From an uncultured Aquimarina sp. (GTDB taxonomy: Bacteria > Bacteroidota > Bacteroidia > Flavobacteriales > Flavobacteriaceae), in assembly GCA_947501475.1 (NCBI GenBank), contig CANMWA010000004.1, positions 310,001-374,000 of the forward strand: a stretch of DNA of 64,000 bases, read 5' to 3'. Positions within the stretch are counted from its first letter, which is position 1. Each line of letters opens with the position of its first letter. The notes beneath the pieces are model-generated. The model did no database searches. It was not told the DNA's origin and saw nothing but the letters and a program-made list of their open reading frames with translations. Below are positions 47,988-57,469 of the stretch, piece by piece. The position numbers were made by a program, and so were the translations under genes.

Positions 47988-48644
47988 ATGAATAAAAAAA
48001 CATTTTTATGTTCTTGGAGTGGGGGAAAAGATAGCTGTTATGTATTTCATCTGGCAGTAGCACAAGGTTTAGATCCTGGAGTTTTACTTAATGTATTAAA
48101 TGAATATGGAGATCGTTCTCGATCTCACGGAATTCCGAAAGAAATTTTAGAAGCACAAGCGAGTGCTTTGCAGTTGCCCATTCATTTTTTTGAAAGTACA
48201 TGGAGTGATTATGAACGCCTGTATATTCAAAACCTTAAATTACTCACTCATACCTATAATTTGAATACATCGGTATTTGGAGATATTGATATCGAATCAC
48301 ATAGAGCCTGGGAAGAAAAAGTTTCTGAAGCAGCAAACCTAAAAGCCATGTTACCGTTATGGAAACAATCCAGAAAACAATTAGTAGAGGATATGATTGA
48401 TTATGGTATTGAAGCTATGATAGTTTCGTGTAATCATACTTTAGGTCCTGATTTTTTAGGAAGAATGGTTGATAAAACATTAGTTAAGGATTTAGAAAAT
48501 CTAGGAGTCGATGTTTGCGGTGAAAATGGAGAATACCATACTCTGGTTATTAATGCTCCTATGTTTCATAAAAAAATAGAAGTTGCTATACTAGATAACG
48601 AAGAGTCTACTAATTATAATTTTGCTAGCTTACAACTGATCTAA
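47988..48644 (+). CDS. PP-loop ATPase, Dph6/MJ0570-type
   Basis: The 218-residue protein begins with the PP-loop SWSGGKDS (8-15). It has IPKEILEAQASALQLP and a HTLGPDFLGRMVD segment typical of the diphthine-ammonia-ligase-like (MJ0570) group of adenosine nucleotide alpha hydrolases. In Bacteroidota such genes recur beside cobalamin salvage genes, which fits this position. A role in corrinoid metabolism is inferred; a diphthamide role is impossible in bacteria. It runs convergently with cobC, overlapping by 4 bp. Confidence 0.75.
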   Translation: MNKKTFLCSWSGGKDSCYVFHLAVAQGLDPGVLLNVLNEYGDRSRSHGIPKEILEAQASALQLPIHFFESTWSDYERLYIQNLKLLTHTYNLNTSVFGDIDIESHRAWEEKVSEAANLKAMLPLWKQSRKQLVEDMIDYGIEAMIVSCNHTLGPDFLGRMVDKTLVKDLENLGVDVCGENGEYHTLVINAPMFHKKIEVAILDNEESTNYNFASLQLI

Positions 48645-49159
48645 ATTGTAATTACCTCTCCATATCCTATTTTGATATCAAAAGAATCTTTAAGATCTAT
48701 TTGTCGAATATGCGAAAGTAATGCTCTTATAGGTCCAGCATGTGTTACTATAATGATTTTTTCTTCTGAAGAATGATCTAAAGAAGTATAGAAATCTAAT
48801 ATTCGTTGTTGTAATAGTATATAAGACTCTCCATTAGGGACTTGAATATTTACAAAATCATTCATCCATGGATCTAATGCTTTACTATGAATACTATCCC
48901 AGGTTTGTAACTCCCAATCTCCAAAGTTCAATTCTTTTAAGCGATTATCAAAAATAATGTCTTTATTGAATGTTTTTGCTAGTAGTTTGCAACGTTGTAA
49001 AGGACTGCTGTAGACAGTAGAGATCTGTTCTATAGGTATTTGTTGGTGTATTTCTTTGACTTCTGATTGAAAAGAATCTGTGATGCCAATATCGCTTTGG
49101 CCATAACAGATGCCTTTTTCGATATTAGGAGTAGTATGTCTTACCAGATATATTTCCAT
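48641..49159 (-). CDS. cobC: Alpha-ribazole phosphatase (histidine phosphatase family)
   Basis: The 172-residue phosphatase has the RHT motif with H8 (YLVRHTTPN) and later VTHAGPIRALL. The ICYGQSDIGI motif is typical of CobC. It would remove the phosphate from alpha-ribazole 5'-phosphate in lower-ligand assembly of cobalamin. Its start overlaps the cobS stop by 19 bp, so the two are coupled. Confidence 0.87.
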   Translation of the reverse strand: MEIYLVRHTTPNIEKGICYGQSDIGITDSFQSEVKEIHQQIPIEQISTVYSSPLQRCKLLAKTFNKDIIFDNRLKELNFGDWELQTWDSIHSKALDPWMNDFVNIQVPNGESYILLQQRILDFYTSLDHSSEEKIIIVTHAGPIRALLSHIRQIDLKDSFDIKIGYGEVITI

Positions 49160-49905
49160 AAGGCAATAATTGTAAGATAAAATACCACTTCGCTAAGTTG
49201 TTGAACGGCTCCGGCACAATCTCCAGTTTGACCGCCAATCCATTTCTTGAATTTAACCCCTAAAAACATTTTTGACAAGTACATTGGGATCAATGTAAGG
49301 AATATCCATGGATTTTTAAACAAAAGTAATGGTGCAATCCCAAAAACACCACTTATCATAAGCATTTGTATACTCATACTTTTTGCTGCAGGTTTGGCCT
49401 TGCTGTCATCAGTATCTCGTACATAAGGGTGCGTAAATATAAGAGTAGTAGCGATAAAACGACTTAGGCTGTGACCAGACACTAATACTAATGGAATATA
49501 ATATACTTCGGTTTCTCTTAATGCAGCAAATTTTAAGGATAAGATGAATACTAATCCTGCGGTTCCGTATGTGCCTAGACGCGAATCCTTCATAATCAGT
49601 AGGATTTTGTCTTTGGACCATCCACCACCAAAACCATCACAAACATCTGCTAAACCATCTTCGTGAAAGGCACCTGTAGTGTAGATAGTAGCAACCATCG
49701 AAAGTAGTACTGCAATTTCTAACGAAAAAAGTAAGGATGTAACATAAAAAACTGTTGCTCCAATTCCTCCTATAATGATTCCTACTAGAGGGAAGTATTT
49801 CGAGCTAAGCCTTAAGTATTTTGGATCGTGATTTACCCATTTCGGACAAGGAATCCGAGTAAAAAACATCAAAGCAGTGAAGAATATATGGATCTCCTTT
49901 TTCAT
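49141..49905 (-). CDS. cobS: Adenosylcobinamide-GDP ribazoletransferase
   Basis: The 254-residue membrane enzyme joins adenosylcobinamide-GDP to alpha-ribazole. Motifs are FFTRIPCPKW near the N-terminus, FHEDGLADVCDGFGGGWSKDKIL (active-site Asp cluster), KDSRLGTYGTAGL and GGQTGDCAGAVQQLSEV. It has several membrane helices. It overlaps cobC and lies 61 bp below a small membrane protein gene of the same operon. Confidence 0.93.
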   Translation of the reverse strand: MKKEIHIFFTALMFFTRIPCPKWVNHDPKYLRLSSKYFPLVGIIIGGIGATVFYVTSLLFSLEIAVLLSMVATIYTTGAFHEDGLADVCDGFGGGWSKDKILLIMKDSRLGTYGTAGLVFILSLKFAALRETEVYYIPLVLVSGHSLSRFIATTLIFTHPYVRDTDDSKAKPAAKSMSIQMLMISGVFGIAPLLLFKNPWIFLTLIPMYLSKMFLGVKFKKWIGGQTGDCAGAVQQLSEVVFYLTIIALWKYIW

Positions 49906-49966
49906 AGAACCGAATTTATTTAAGTATTGTATGCAAAATCATAATCGTTATAACTAGTTATTAAGT

Positions 49967-50284
49967 TTACATAGTAATCATATATTTCCATACTGGAAGA
50001 AAAAAGAGTATAATTATGCTGATTGATAGTATGATTCCTAGGAGTCCTATTTTGCTCTTCTCTTTCAATGAAATAGCCCCTATTAATAAGCCTAATATTC
50101 CTAAGCTTATTGGGATAATTGAATATATACTTTCAAATATAGATATATCAGACATCATGATTTCTGCTTGTTGCATTGTCATTTCTGATGAACTTGATAT
50201 TTGTATAGCTGTGTTACGGTGATACCAATACACAAAAAAAAGTCCAATGGTAGCAATGATGGTTGATAAAACTCCTTTTTTCAT
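49967..50284 (-). CDS. Small membrane protein in the cobalamin operon
   Basis: The 105-residue product has three hydrophobic helices (about 4-20, 55-73 and 79-100) and no known family. It is wedged between cobT (20 bp upstream) and cobS (61 bp downstream) on the same strand. It might be an uncharacterised accessory of corrinoid salvage. Function not assigned. Confidence 0.55.
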   Translation of the reverse strand: MKKGVLSTIIATIGLFFVYWYHRNTAIQISSSSEMTMQQAEIMMSDISIFESIYSIIPISLGILGLLIGAISLKEKSKIGLLGIILSISIIILFFLPVWKYMITM

Positions 50285-50304
50285 AATGTACTTATTAATT
50301 AATA

Positions 50305-51351
50305 TTATGTTGGTTGTTGATTATCAGAAACACCGGCACTTTCAAAACTAGCCATAGTATTTAAGAAAGCAACTGCAGATTCAATAATAGGATATGCGAT
50401 TGCAACTCCTGTACCTTCACCTAACCTCATACCAAGATTTATCAATGGTTTCTTTTTAAGAAAATCAAGCATTTTTTTATGCCCTTGCTCTCCAGAAGTA
50501 TGGGCAAATATACAATAATCAAGAACTTGTGGATGTATATAATGAGCAGCAAGCAGCGCAGCAGTTACTATAAAACCATCTATAATAATGGTTATTTTAA
50601 GTTCGGCCGCTCTAAAAATTGCCCCAACGATCATAGCGATTTCAAAACCACCATAATACATTAAAATATCTATATCTGTAGAAGGTTTATATGTTCTATA
50701 GGCTTCAGATAGAATTTTTTGTTTAATTTTTATAGCTTCAGTATCAAGTCCGGTACCAGAACCAACACATTTGGCAACAGGTATGCCCGTATAGAAAGAC
50801 ATTAAAAGTGATGCCGAAGAGGTATTTCCTATTCCCATCTCACCAAAACCTATAGTATTAGATCCATTATTATGTGTTTCGGTAACGATATCTGCTCCTC
50901 TTTTTATGGCAAGGCTACATTGTTCTACGTTCATGGCAGGTTTTTCTTGATAATTTTTGGTTCCATAACCGATTTTGGCATCGATTAGCCCAGAAATACC
51001 TTCGAAATCATGATTTACTCCAGCATCAACAATCTTTAGGTGAATATTGTTTTGTTTACAAAATACATTAATAGCTGCACCTTCATTTAAAAAATTATAT
51101 ACCATTTGTGCAGTAACCTCTTGGGGATATGGGTTTACTTCATCCTTTTGGGCAATGCCATGGTCGCCAGCAAACACAATAATAGTAGGGTCTGTAAGAC
51201 ATGGTTGATCTGTATTTTGAATCATTCCTATTTGTAGTGCGATTTCTTCTAATGTACCGAGAGCGCCAATAGGTTTTGTTTTAGTATCAATTTTTGATTG
51301 GATAGTTTTTTTTAAGTGCTCGTTTGAGATATATTCTATATCAAAATCCAT
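50305..51351 (-). CDS. cobT: Nicotinate-nucleotide-dimethylbenzimidazole phosphoribosyltransferase
   Basis: The 348-residue enzyme makes alpha-ribazole 5'-phosphate from DMB and nicotinate mononucleotide. Recognisable segments are QSKIDTKTKPIGALGTLEEIA, IVFAGDHGIA, GEMGIGNTSSASLL and EQGHKKMLDFL with catalytic Glu after GLRLGEG-like sequence (GMRLGEGTG). It lies 11 bp downstream of cobU. Confidence 0.94.
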   Translation of the reverse strand: MDFDIEYISNEHLKKTIQSKIDTKTKPIGALGTLEEIALQIGMIQNTDQPCLTDPTIIVFAGDHGIAQKDEVNPYPQEVTAQMVYNFLNEGAAINVFCKQNNIHLKIVDAGVNHDFEGISGLIDAKIGYGTKNYQEKPAMNVEQCSLAIKRGADIVTETHNNGSNTIGFGEMGIGNTSSASLLMSFYTGIPVAKCVGSGTGLDTEAIKIKQKILSEAYRTYKPSTDIDILMYYGGFEIAMIVGAIFRAAELKITIIIDGFIVTAALLAAHYIHPQVLDYCIFAHTSGEQGHKKMLDFLKKKPLINLGMRLGEGTGVAIAYPIIESAVAFLNTMASFESAGVSDNQQPT

Positions 51352-51362
51352 GTATGTTTGAG

Positions 51363-51878
51363 TTATTTAGAATTTTTAATTTCAACAGGAATACCAGATA
51401 CCATTAGTATCGCTTTGTCTGCATGTTTTGCAATATGTTGATTCATCCAACCTTGTAACTCTGTAAATTTTCTACCTATTTCTGTAGTTGCATGAACTCC
51501 CATTCCGATTTCATTTGAGATAATAATTATAGTTGCATTTACTTTTAATAGTTTTTCAAACTCTGCTTTAGCTTGTGCTAAGGATTTTTCGATATCATTT
51601 TTTGTGTCTACAAAAAAATTAGTAAGCCATAAGGTAACACAATCGACTACAACGATGTTATTTTCCTGAATCACTTTAGAGAGCTCTTTTTCTTCTTCGA
51701 TAGAAGTCCAGCGATGGTCACGATCGGCAATGTGTCGATCAATACGTTCTCTATGATTATCATCCCAAATTCGAGATGTAGCCAGGTAATATGGGGTGTT
51801 AGAAAGTTGTAAGGCCAGGTTTTGAGCATAACTGCTTTTACCCGAACGCTCTCCTCCTGTAATGTAGTATAACATCAA
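51363..51878 (-). CDS. cobU: Adenosylcobinamide kinase/guanylyltransferase
   Basis: The 171-residue bifunctional enzyme has the Walker A-like loop GGERSGKS (8-15) and DRIDRHIADRDHRW with the guanylylated-His region. VVDCVTLWLTNFF and SNEIGMGVH are also typical. It phosphorylates and then guanylylates adenosylcobinamide. It is the first gene of the salvage operon. A TACCTTTG -7 box (minus strand) at 51898-51905 precedes it by 19 bp. Confidence 0.94.
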   Translation of the reverse strand: MMLYYITGGERSGKSSYAQNLALQLSNTPYYLATSRIWDDNHRERIDRHIADRDHRWTSIEEEKELSKVIQENNIVVVDCVTLWLTNFFVDTKNDIEKSLAQAKAEFEKLLKVNATIIIISNEIGMGVHATTEIGRKFTELQGWMNQHIAKHADKAILMVSGIPVEIKNSK

Positions 51879-51897
51879 ATTGAGTTTTTTGAGAAAG

Positions 51898-51905
51898 CAA
51901 AGGTA
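51898..51905 (-). promoter_or_regulatory. -7 promoter box of the cob operon
   Basis: TACCTTTG on the minus strand is an exact TAnnTTTG match close to the cobU start. Its short leader leaves no room for a riboswitch on this side. Confidence 0.45.
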
Positions 51906-52011
51906 GTCGAATACTATATTTATTTGTTAAAGTAATATCAAATTCATCAAAATATAATACATTCGCGCAGAATTTTGGTTCTGAGATTCCATTCATGGAG
52001 TCTAAGATTAA

Positions 52012-52260
52012 AAGGGAATCAGGTAAAATGATGAACGAATAAAGAAATAGAGATTACGTTTTTATTATTTTCTAATCGTAATTCTAAAACCTAATATCGT
52101 AAATCAATAATCCTGAGCTGTTCCCGCAACTGTAAGCTTTGTCCGCCATAGTCGGATGCTTGTTGTTACTCTTTTAAACCACTGTTTGTGTTGTTTTTTA
52201 CACAAGCGGGAAGGTCAACAACAAGACGCAAGCCAGGAGACCTGCCTTTATTCGATAAGT
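52012..52260 (+). ncRNA. Cobalamin (AdoCbl) riboswitch
   Basis: Recognisable conserved parts are GGGAATCAGGT (about 52013-52024), TCCTGAGCTG with CCCGCAACTGTAA (52111-52135), CGGGAAGGTC and the B12 box AAGCCAGGAGACCTGCC (52230-52246). About 86 bases separate the GGT part from the TCC part. They can fold as an extended P3 hairpin (an AGATTACG arm and a CGTAATTCT arm). It leads the TonB-dependent receptor gene and should shut it off when cobalamin is bound. Confidence 0.93.
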
Positions 52261-52340
52261 CAAACTTTCGGGATAATAGTTTGGGTATGGGTAAACTACA
52301 TACTTTTTTCCGGTAATTGTAATAATTAAGTATTTAAGTA

Positions 52341-54281
52341 ATGAACAAAAAAATGTTTTTTGGGGCAGCATTTTTAATGCTGGGATCTTCTATTGTATTT
52401 GGACAAGAAGAACCAATAGATGAAAAAGTAAATGAATTAGAAGAAGTAGTGATTTCTGATTCTAAATTTAATCTAAAAAGAGAACAAAGTGGTAAAGTGA
52501 TCGCTAAAATTACTGCAGAAGATTTAAAGCGTAGCCAAGGGCAATCTGTTGCAACTGTTTTAGGAAGAATAGCAGGTGTTGTAATTAATGGTAGTAATAG
52601 CGCTGCTGGACAAAGCCTTAATTATTATATCCGAGGGGGACGTACTCGTCAAGTTGCGATACGATTAGACGGAGTTACAATAAGTGATCCATCAGCAATT
52701 GCGGGAGAATTTGATCTTAGGCTTTTATCTGTAAATCAAATAGAATCTATAGAGATCCTTAAAGGCGCTTCTAGTACCTTATATGGTTCTGGAGCAGCAA
52801 CTGCAGTTATCAATATTACATCAAAGGCTGAAAGTAAAGAGCAAATTGCAGCACATTTTGCCTCTAGTATAGGAACTAATCAGTCTCAAGAAGATCAGGA
52901 TTACGACATCAATGAATTTGTAAATTTAGCTTCTGTTAATGGTACACTGGGCAAAGTAAGTTACCTGGCTAGTTTTGGAAACCAGTTTAGTGATGGGTTA
53001 TCTGCTGGCGAGGTAACAGAAAATGGAAATGCAGATGCATTCTCAAAATTTAATGTTAATGCAAAAGTAGGATATCAATGGAATAAGAATTTTAAGTTTC
53101 AGTTTTTTGGAAACTTAGATCAATTTGATAATGAATTTGATCAATCTGATGGTTCTGATGCTAATAATGATTCTTTTAGTCGTCAATTACGAGGGGGAGC
53201 TTCGGGAGAATTAAAGTATGCTAATGGAAGCTTTACATTTGTAAATAGTTACAATTTATTAGAAAGGCTTTTTGAGTCTGATTTTTTCGCATCCAAATCC
53301 GAAAGTAGGGTATATACTTTTGATGTGTATAATAAATACAACTTCAACAATATGTTGTATACCGTAGTAGGAGCAAATGGTTCTTACAGTGATTATACTG
53401 GGTTTAGTGCCAATAGTAGAACACAACCACTACAAGAAACAATTAATGATGATGTTGCTGATTTTGATATCATAGATCCATATGTAAATGTGGTATACAC
53501 ATCACAATTTGGATTAAATATTAATGCAGGTGCCAGGTTAAATATACATAGTGAATATGGCACACATCTCGTATATAGTATAAATCCATCGTACACATAT
53601 AAGTTTGGAGAGAATTATATAAAAGGACTAGCATCGTATAGTACTGCATACATAACACCAACTTTATTTCAATTAAATGCACCACTTTTTGGGAACCAAG
53701 ATCTTGATCCTGAAGAGAACAGCACTATAGAAGGAGGGCTTGAATTTTCGAGTACTAAAAAATTTAGAGTTAGTGCAGTGTATTTTTTACGGAACGAAGA
53801 GAATTTTGTAGACTTTGTTGATACTGGTGGTTTTGTATTTCTATATCAAAACGTAGAAGATGATTTTAGTACTGATGGAGTAGAATTTGAAGTGAATTCT
53901 ACGTTGATGGATGATAAACTGTCGCTAAGAGGTAATTTTACATATACTAATGTAGATGAAGAACTTTCTAATATTAGAATCCCTGAAATTATGATGAATG
54001 CGAGTATCGGTTATCAAGTAACAGACAAAACATATACTTCTTTAAGCTATCAATTTAATGATGAGAGAAAAGAAAACTCTTTTGATCCAGTTACTTTTGC
54101 ACCAATACCCAAAGAATTAGATGCATATGGAGTATTAGATTTTTATATTAGCCACCAGTTGATGAAAAACCTAAGTATATATGCCGCAATGAATAATATC
54201 ACTAATGAAGAATATCAAGAGATTTTTGGATTTAGTACCCGAGGAAGAAATGCACGAATAGGATTTAACCTAAAATTCTAA
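52341..54281 (+). CDS. btuB: TonB-dependent cobalamin receptor (BtuB-like)
   Basis: The 646-residue outer-membrane protein has a signal peptide (to about residue 22, IVFGQ), a TonB-box-like stretch (EEVVISDSKF) and a plug domain (VIAKITAEDLKRSQGQSVATVL to SIEILKGASSTLYGSGAATAVINI). A beta-barrel follows, ending in aromatic GFNLKF. It imports corrinoids across the outer membrane. The riboswitch directly upstream gives strong support. It diverges from the cob operon and ends in a strong hairpin. Confidence 0.92.
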   Translation: MNKKMFFGAAFLMLGSSIVFGQEEPIDEKVNELEEVVISDSKFNLKREQSGKVIAKITAEDLKRSQGQSVATVLGRIAGVVINGSNSAAGQSLNYYIRGGRTRQVAIRLDGVTISDPSAIAGEFDLRLLSVNQIESIEILKGASSTLYGSGAATAVINITSKAESKEQIAAHFASSIGTNQSQEDQDYDINEFVNLASVNGTLGKVSYLASFGNQFSDGLSAGEVTENGNADAFSKFNVNAKVGYQWNKNFKFQFFGNLDQFDNEFDQSDGSDANNDSFSRQLRGGASGELKYANGSFTFVNSYNLLERLFESDFFASKSESRVYTFDVYNKYNFNNMLYTVVGANGSYSDYTGFSANSRTQPLQETINDDVADFDIIDPYVNVVYTSQFGLNINAGARLNIHSEYGTHLVYSINPSYTYKFGENYIKGLASYSTAYITPTLFQLNAPLFGNQDLDPEENSTIEGGLEFSSTKKFRVSAVYFLRNEENFVDFVDTGGFVFLYQNVEDDFSTDGVEFEVNSTLMDDKLSLRGNFTYTNVDEELSNIRIPEIMMNASIGYQVTDKTYTSLSYQFNDERKENSFDPVTFAPIPKELDAYGVLDFYISHQLMKNLSIYAAMNNITNEEYQEIFGFSTRGRNARIGFNLKF

Positions 54282-54302
54282 TAGCATAAAATTATATAGC
54301 AT

Positions 54303-54337
54303 AAAAAACTCCTTGTCGAATAGATAAGGAGTTTTTT
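54303..54337. terminator. Bidirectional terminator between btuB and the S41 protease
   Basis: AAAAAACTCCTT pairs with AAGGAGTTTTTT around an 11-base loop. It can stop both convergent genes. Confidence 0.8.
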
Positions 54338-54364
54338 ACATTTATATATATTTTTTAGAGTAAA

Positions 54365-55789
54365 CTAATCAATTTCCTTTCGCATAAGCTCAAAGTCAAG
54401 ATTAAATGTATTACTATTAGCAACACTTTCGGGTTGTTTTGTTGTGCTTCTTTTTTGTAAAGCAGTAGTGTTTCCGAGGATGTGATCTATAGCAGCTTTC
54501 AAAAGAGGTTCGTTTTCATCACCAAGAGTCCCCAGATTAGTATAATCTTCTTCAACTAAAATATCAGGAGCAAACCCATCAAAATAATCTGTTACTCCAG
54601 CAGAGTTTATAGATTTTAGGACCAAAGGTTGCATCGCATAAGTGTGACCAGCAGCTTCTGCTCCTTGTCTACGAAAATTATCTGTATCATATACAGTGAT
54701 TGAAGCTTGAAATTTGCCTCTTGTAGTATCACCTACCTTTATTGTAGTAATATATGGATCCAATCCGTTAATCACCAATTCACTTGCCGATGCCGAGCTT
54801 CCAGAGGTTAATACATATAATCGACCTAAGTTTAAAGTATTGATTGCTTCGCCTCCTCTAATTTCATTATCAAATCGATTGGTGAGCCTATCGGGATTGT
54901 TTTCCATAAACGCTTTCTGAAACTCATCATTCCACTGCTCGGTAGTAAAAATTTCTCCATTAAATTGACCAGTGATCATATCTGAAAGATCTTTTGCAGT
55001 TTCAACATCACCACCTGTATTATATCGTAAATCTAATATTAACTCTTTTACACTGTTTGATTTTAATACTGCAAAAGCAGCGTTAAGTTGTGAGTCAAAA
55101 TCCGAAGTAAATGCATTATACATTAGGTAACCTACTGGTGTACCACCAACATCAATGGTTTTATTAATAAAAATAGGGTTTTCGGTATATTGTACTTTAG
55201 TAAGGGATATAGATGTTTCTGTAGCAGTAACATTAGTACCATCAAAAGTTGCTAATCCTATAGTATAGGTATCAGGATCTATTAACTGGCGAAAATTACT
55301 ATCTGTGATTTGAGTGCCATCAATGGTATTAAAAATCATACCCCGCGTAACGTTTTTTGCTTCGGCATCAGTACCGGGTAGTACATACCGTACATATCCA
55401 AAAACATTGGTAGCATTATTTGGATATCGTACAAGACCAAACTCCATACCATTGTTTCTGGTAACTCCATCAAATGCTTGTTCTAAGGCAACATAATCAT
55501 CTACCAGAAAACTAAACTCATCTATATTGGCTTTTAATGAAGCAAATATCGCTTCGGGAGAAGAAAACTCATTTAAAAAACTAGTGTATTGTTGATTTGA
55601 AGTAAATCTATCATTTGCCAGATTAGGGACATCTGCTTTGTATAAATAATATAAATTCTTTCCTTTCCAGATAAAATCATTGATATCTAGGGTGTTTGCA
55701 ATCTGGGGCACATCATCATTATCATCAAAACAACCATAGAGTAACCCACCCATAATAAATAATAGGGTATAGTATTTTATATATTTCAT
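54365..55789 (-). CDS. S41-family (CtpA/TSP-like) lipoprotein peptidase
   Basis: The 474-residue precursor has a lipoprotein signal (LLYGC, Cys20). A PDZ-like middle is followed by a C-terminal S41 (tail-specific) protease domain, with LILDLRYNTGGDVETAKDLSDM and the nucleophile region YVLTSGSSASASELVING. It probably degrades exported proteins. The mature start is Asp/Asn-rich, as often in Bacteroidota lipoproteins. It converges on btuB and is followed upstream by the ECF locus. Confidence 0.85.
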   Translation of the reverse strand: MKYIKYYTLLFIMGGLLYGCFDDNDDVPQIANTLDINDFIWKGKNLYYLYKADVPNLANDRFTSNQQYTSFLNEFSSPEAIFASLKANIDEFSFLVDDYVALEQAFDGVTRNNGMEFGLVRYPNNATNVFGYVRYVLPGTDAEAKNVTRGMIFNTIDGTQITDSNFRQLIDPDTYTIGLATFDGTNVTATETSISLTKVQYTENPIFINKTIDVGGTPVGYLMYNAFTSDFDSQLNAAFAVLKSNSVKELILDLRYNTGGDVETAKDLSDMITGQFNGEIFTTEQWNDEFQKAFMENNPDRLTNRFDNEIRGGEAINTLNLGRLYVLTSGSSASASELVINGLDPYITTIKVGDTTRGKFQASITVYDTDNFRRQGAEAAGHTYAMQPLVLKSINSAGVTDYFDGFAPDILVEEDYTNLGTLGDENEPLLKAAIDHILGNTTALQKRSTTKQPESVANSNTFNLDFELMRKEID

Positions 55790-55920
55790 AGCATTTATAT
55801 TGAATATAAAGCGTTAAATGTAACTACTTTATTATAAATTTAAAAAAGATTGTAACAAATTACTTAGGTAGTCGTCTCCCATATATAAAGCTAACATAGT
55901 TTTATGACAACCAACCAACA

Positions 55921-56430
55921 ATGAAAGAAAGAGCATTTATAACATTAACTAATGGATTTAAAGACAAACTTTTTAGATTGGCAAAGCGTTTGTTAGTTAG
56001 TAATGAAGAAGCAGAAGATGCAACACAAGAAATATTACTAAAGCTATGGAGAAATAAAGCGAAAATGGCTGAGTATAAAAATGTGGAAGCTTTTGCTATG
56101 ACGATGACCAAAAATTACTGCTATGACAAGCTTAAGGCAAAAGAAACTGGAAACCTTAAAATTGTACACAGTAATTATAAAGATGAGCAACCGTCATTAC
56201 AACGACAGGTCGAAGCAAAAGATAGCTTAGATTGGGTAGGGAAAATTATGAATAGTTTGCCCGAACAACAACGAATGATTATCCAACTAAGAGATATAGA
56301 ACAATATGATAATGCCGAAATAGCAAAAATGTTAGAGATTAATGAAACAGCTGTTAGAGTAGCTTTGTCTAGAGGAAGAAAAAAAATAAGAGAAGAATTA
56401 TTAAAAAAACATAATTATGGAGTTGTCTAA
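55921..56430 (+). CDS. ECF sigma factor
   Basis: The 169-residue sigma-70 family protein has region 2 (FRLAKRLLVSNEEAEDATQEILLKLWR, residues 18-44) and region 4 (LPEQQRMIIQLRDIEQYDNAEIAKMLEINETAVRVALSRGRKKI). The length is typical of extracytoplasmic-function sigma factors. It starts a cluster with a membrane protein (14-bp overlap) and two DUF4252 genes. It probably governs that cluster. Confidence 0.92.
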   Translation: MKERAFITLTNGFKDKLFRLAKRLLVSNEEAEDATQEILLKLWRNKAKMAEYKNVEAFAMTMTKNYCYDKLKAKETGNLKIVHSNYKDEQPSLQRQVEAKDSLDWVGKIMNSLPEQQRMIIQLRDIEQYDNAEIAKMLEINETAVRVALSRGRKKIREELLKKHNYGVV

Positions 56431-56857
56431 TATTGAAAAACTACTGGAAAAGTATTTTGAAGGCGAAACGACCATTTCTGAAGAAAAAGAATTAAAGGTT
56501 TATTTTACCAGAGAAACTGTGCCGTCGCACCTAGAGAGATACAAAGATCTGTTTCAGTATTTTTCTGAAGAGAGCCAAGTAAAAGCTACCAGAGGATTGC
56601 CATTACAAAGTGGTACAAAAAACTCAAGATATATGTGGATTGGTGTCGCAGCATCAGTCGCATTAGTTGTAGGGTTGTTTGTTAGCAACTTAGCACCTAA
56701 TCAACAAGAGAATTTAGGTACCTATGAAGATCCCGAAGTAGCATTGCAGAAAACCAAAGAAGTCCTCAATTTGGTTTCTCAATATATGAATGAGGGCAAA
56801 GGGGGATTAGTGTACCTAAATGAATTTGAAAACACTAAAAATAAATTTATAAAATAA
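56417..56857 (+). CDS. Single-pass membrane protein, putative anti-sigma factor
   Basis: The 146-residue protein has an N-terminal helical cytoplasmic part (about 1-70), one hydrophobic helix (about 73-95: YMWIGVAASVALVVGLFVSNL) and an outer tail. It overlaps the sigma gene by 14 bp, typical of an anti-sigma partner. The sequence lacks the zinc ZAS signature, so this is inference from position. Confidence 0.65.
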   Translation: MELSNIEKLLEKYFEGETTISEEKELKVYFTRETVPSHLERYKDLFQYFSEESQVKATRGLPLQSGTKNSRYMWIGVAASVALVVGLFVSNLAPNQQENLGTYEDPEVALQKTKEVLNLVSQYMNEGKGGLVYLNEFENTKNKFIK

Positions 56858-56904
56858 ACAGCAAAATAGCGTTATATCATAACGCGACTTAAATTATTTG
56901 AATT

Positions 56905-57444
56905 ATGAAAAAATTAGTTATTATTTTAATATTGGCCGTTGTACCTTATGTATCGAATGCCCAAAGTTATTTTGATAAGTACGAAAATATGAATGATGTA
57001 ACCTCTATGGTGATCACCAATAAAATGTTTAAACTACTTAGCAAAATTGATTTTGAAAGTACAGATAAAGAAACACAAGAGTATCTTAACCTTGTAGAAA
57101 ACATTAACAACATCAAAGTTTTTGTTACCGAAAATAAGGGAGTTAGTGACAAAATGAGAGGAGACGTAGATAATTACCTTAAAAAGTCATCTCTAGATGA
57201 GTTGATGAGAATTAAAAGTGATGATGGCGAAAATATCAAGTTTTATATAAAACCTGGTAGCGACGAGGATCATGTAAAAGAACTATTCATGTATTTGGTA
57301 GGAAACGACTCTAAAGAAGGAAAACCTGAAACTGTGATATTAACAATAACAGGTAATATCGATCTTAAACAAGTGTCTAAATTAGCAAACGATCTTAATA
57401 TTCCTGGAGGGAAAGAATTAAAGAACGTAAAAAAAGGAAACTAA
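56905..57444 (+). CDS. DUF4252 protein, exported
   Basis: The 179-residue protein has a signal peptide (to about residue 20, VSNAQ) and a DUF4252 domain with KVFVTENKGVSDKMRGDVDNYL and KFYIKPGSDEDHVKELFMYLVG. DUF4252 proteins often lie in ECF-sigma clusters of Bacteroidota. Function unknown, probably an envelope stress or structural factor. It is followed by a strong perfect hairpin before the second DUF4252 gene. Confidence 0.82.
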   Translation: MKKLVIILILAVVPYVSNAQSYFDKYENMNDVTSMVITNKMFKLLSKIDFESTDKETQEYLNLVENINNIKVFVTENKGVSDKMRGDVDNYLKKSSLDELMRIKSDDGENIKFYIKPGSDEDHVKELFMYLVGNDSKEGKPETVILTITGNIDLKQVSKLANDLNIPGGKELKNVKKGN

Positions 57445-57469
57445 TCTAGTATTTCTTAAATAAGATCTC

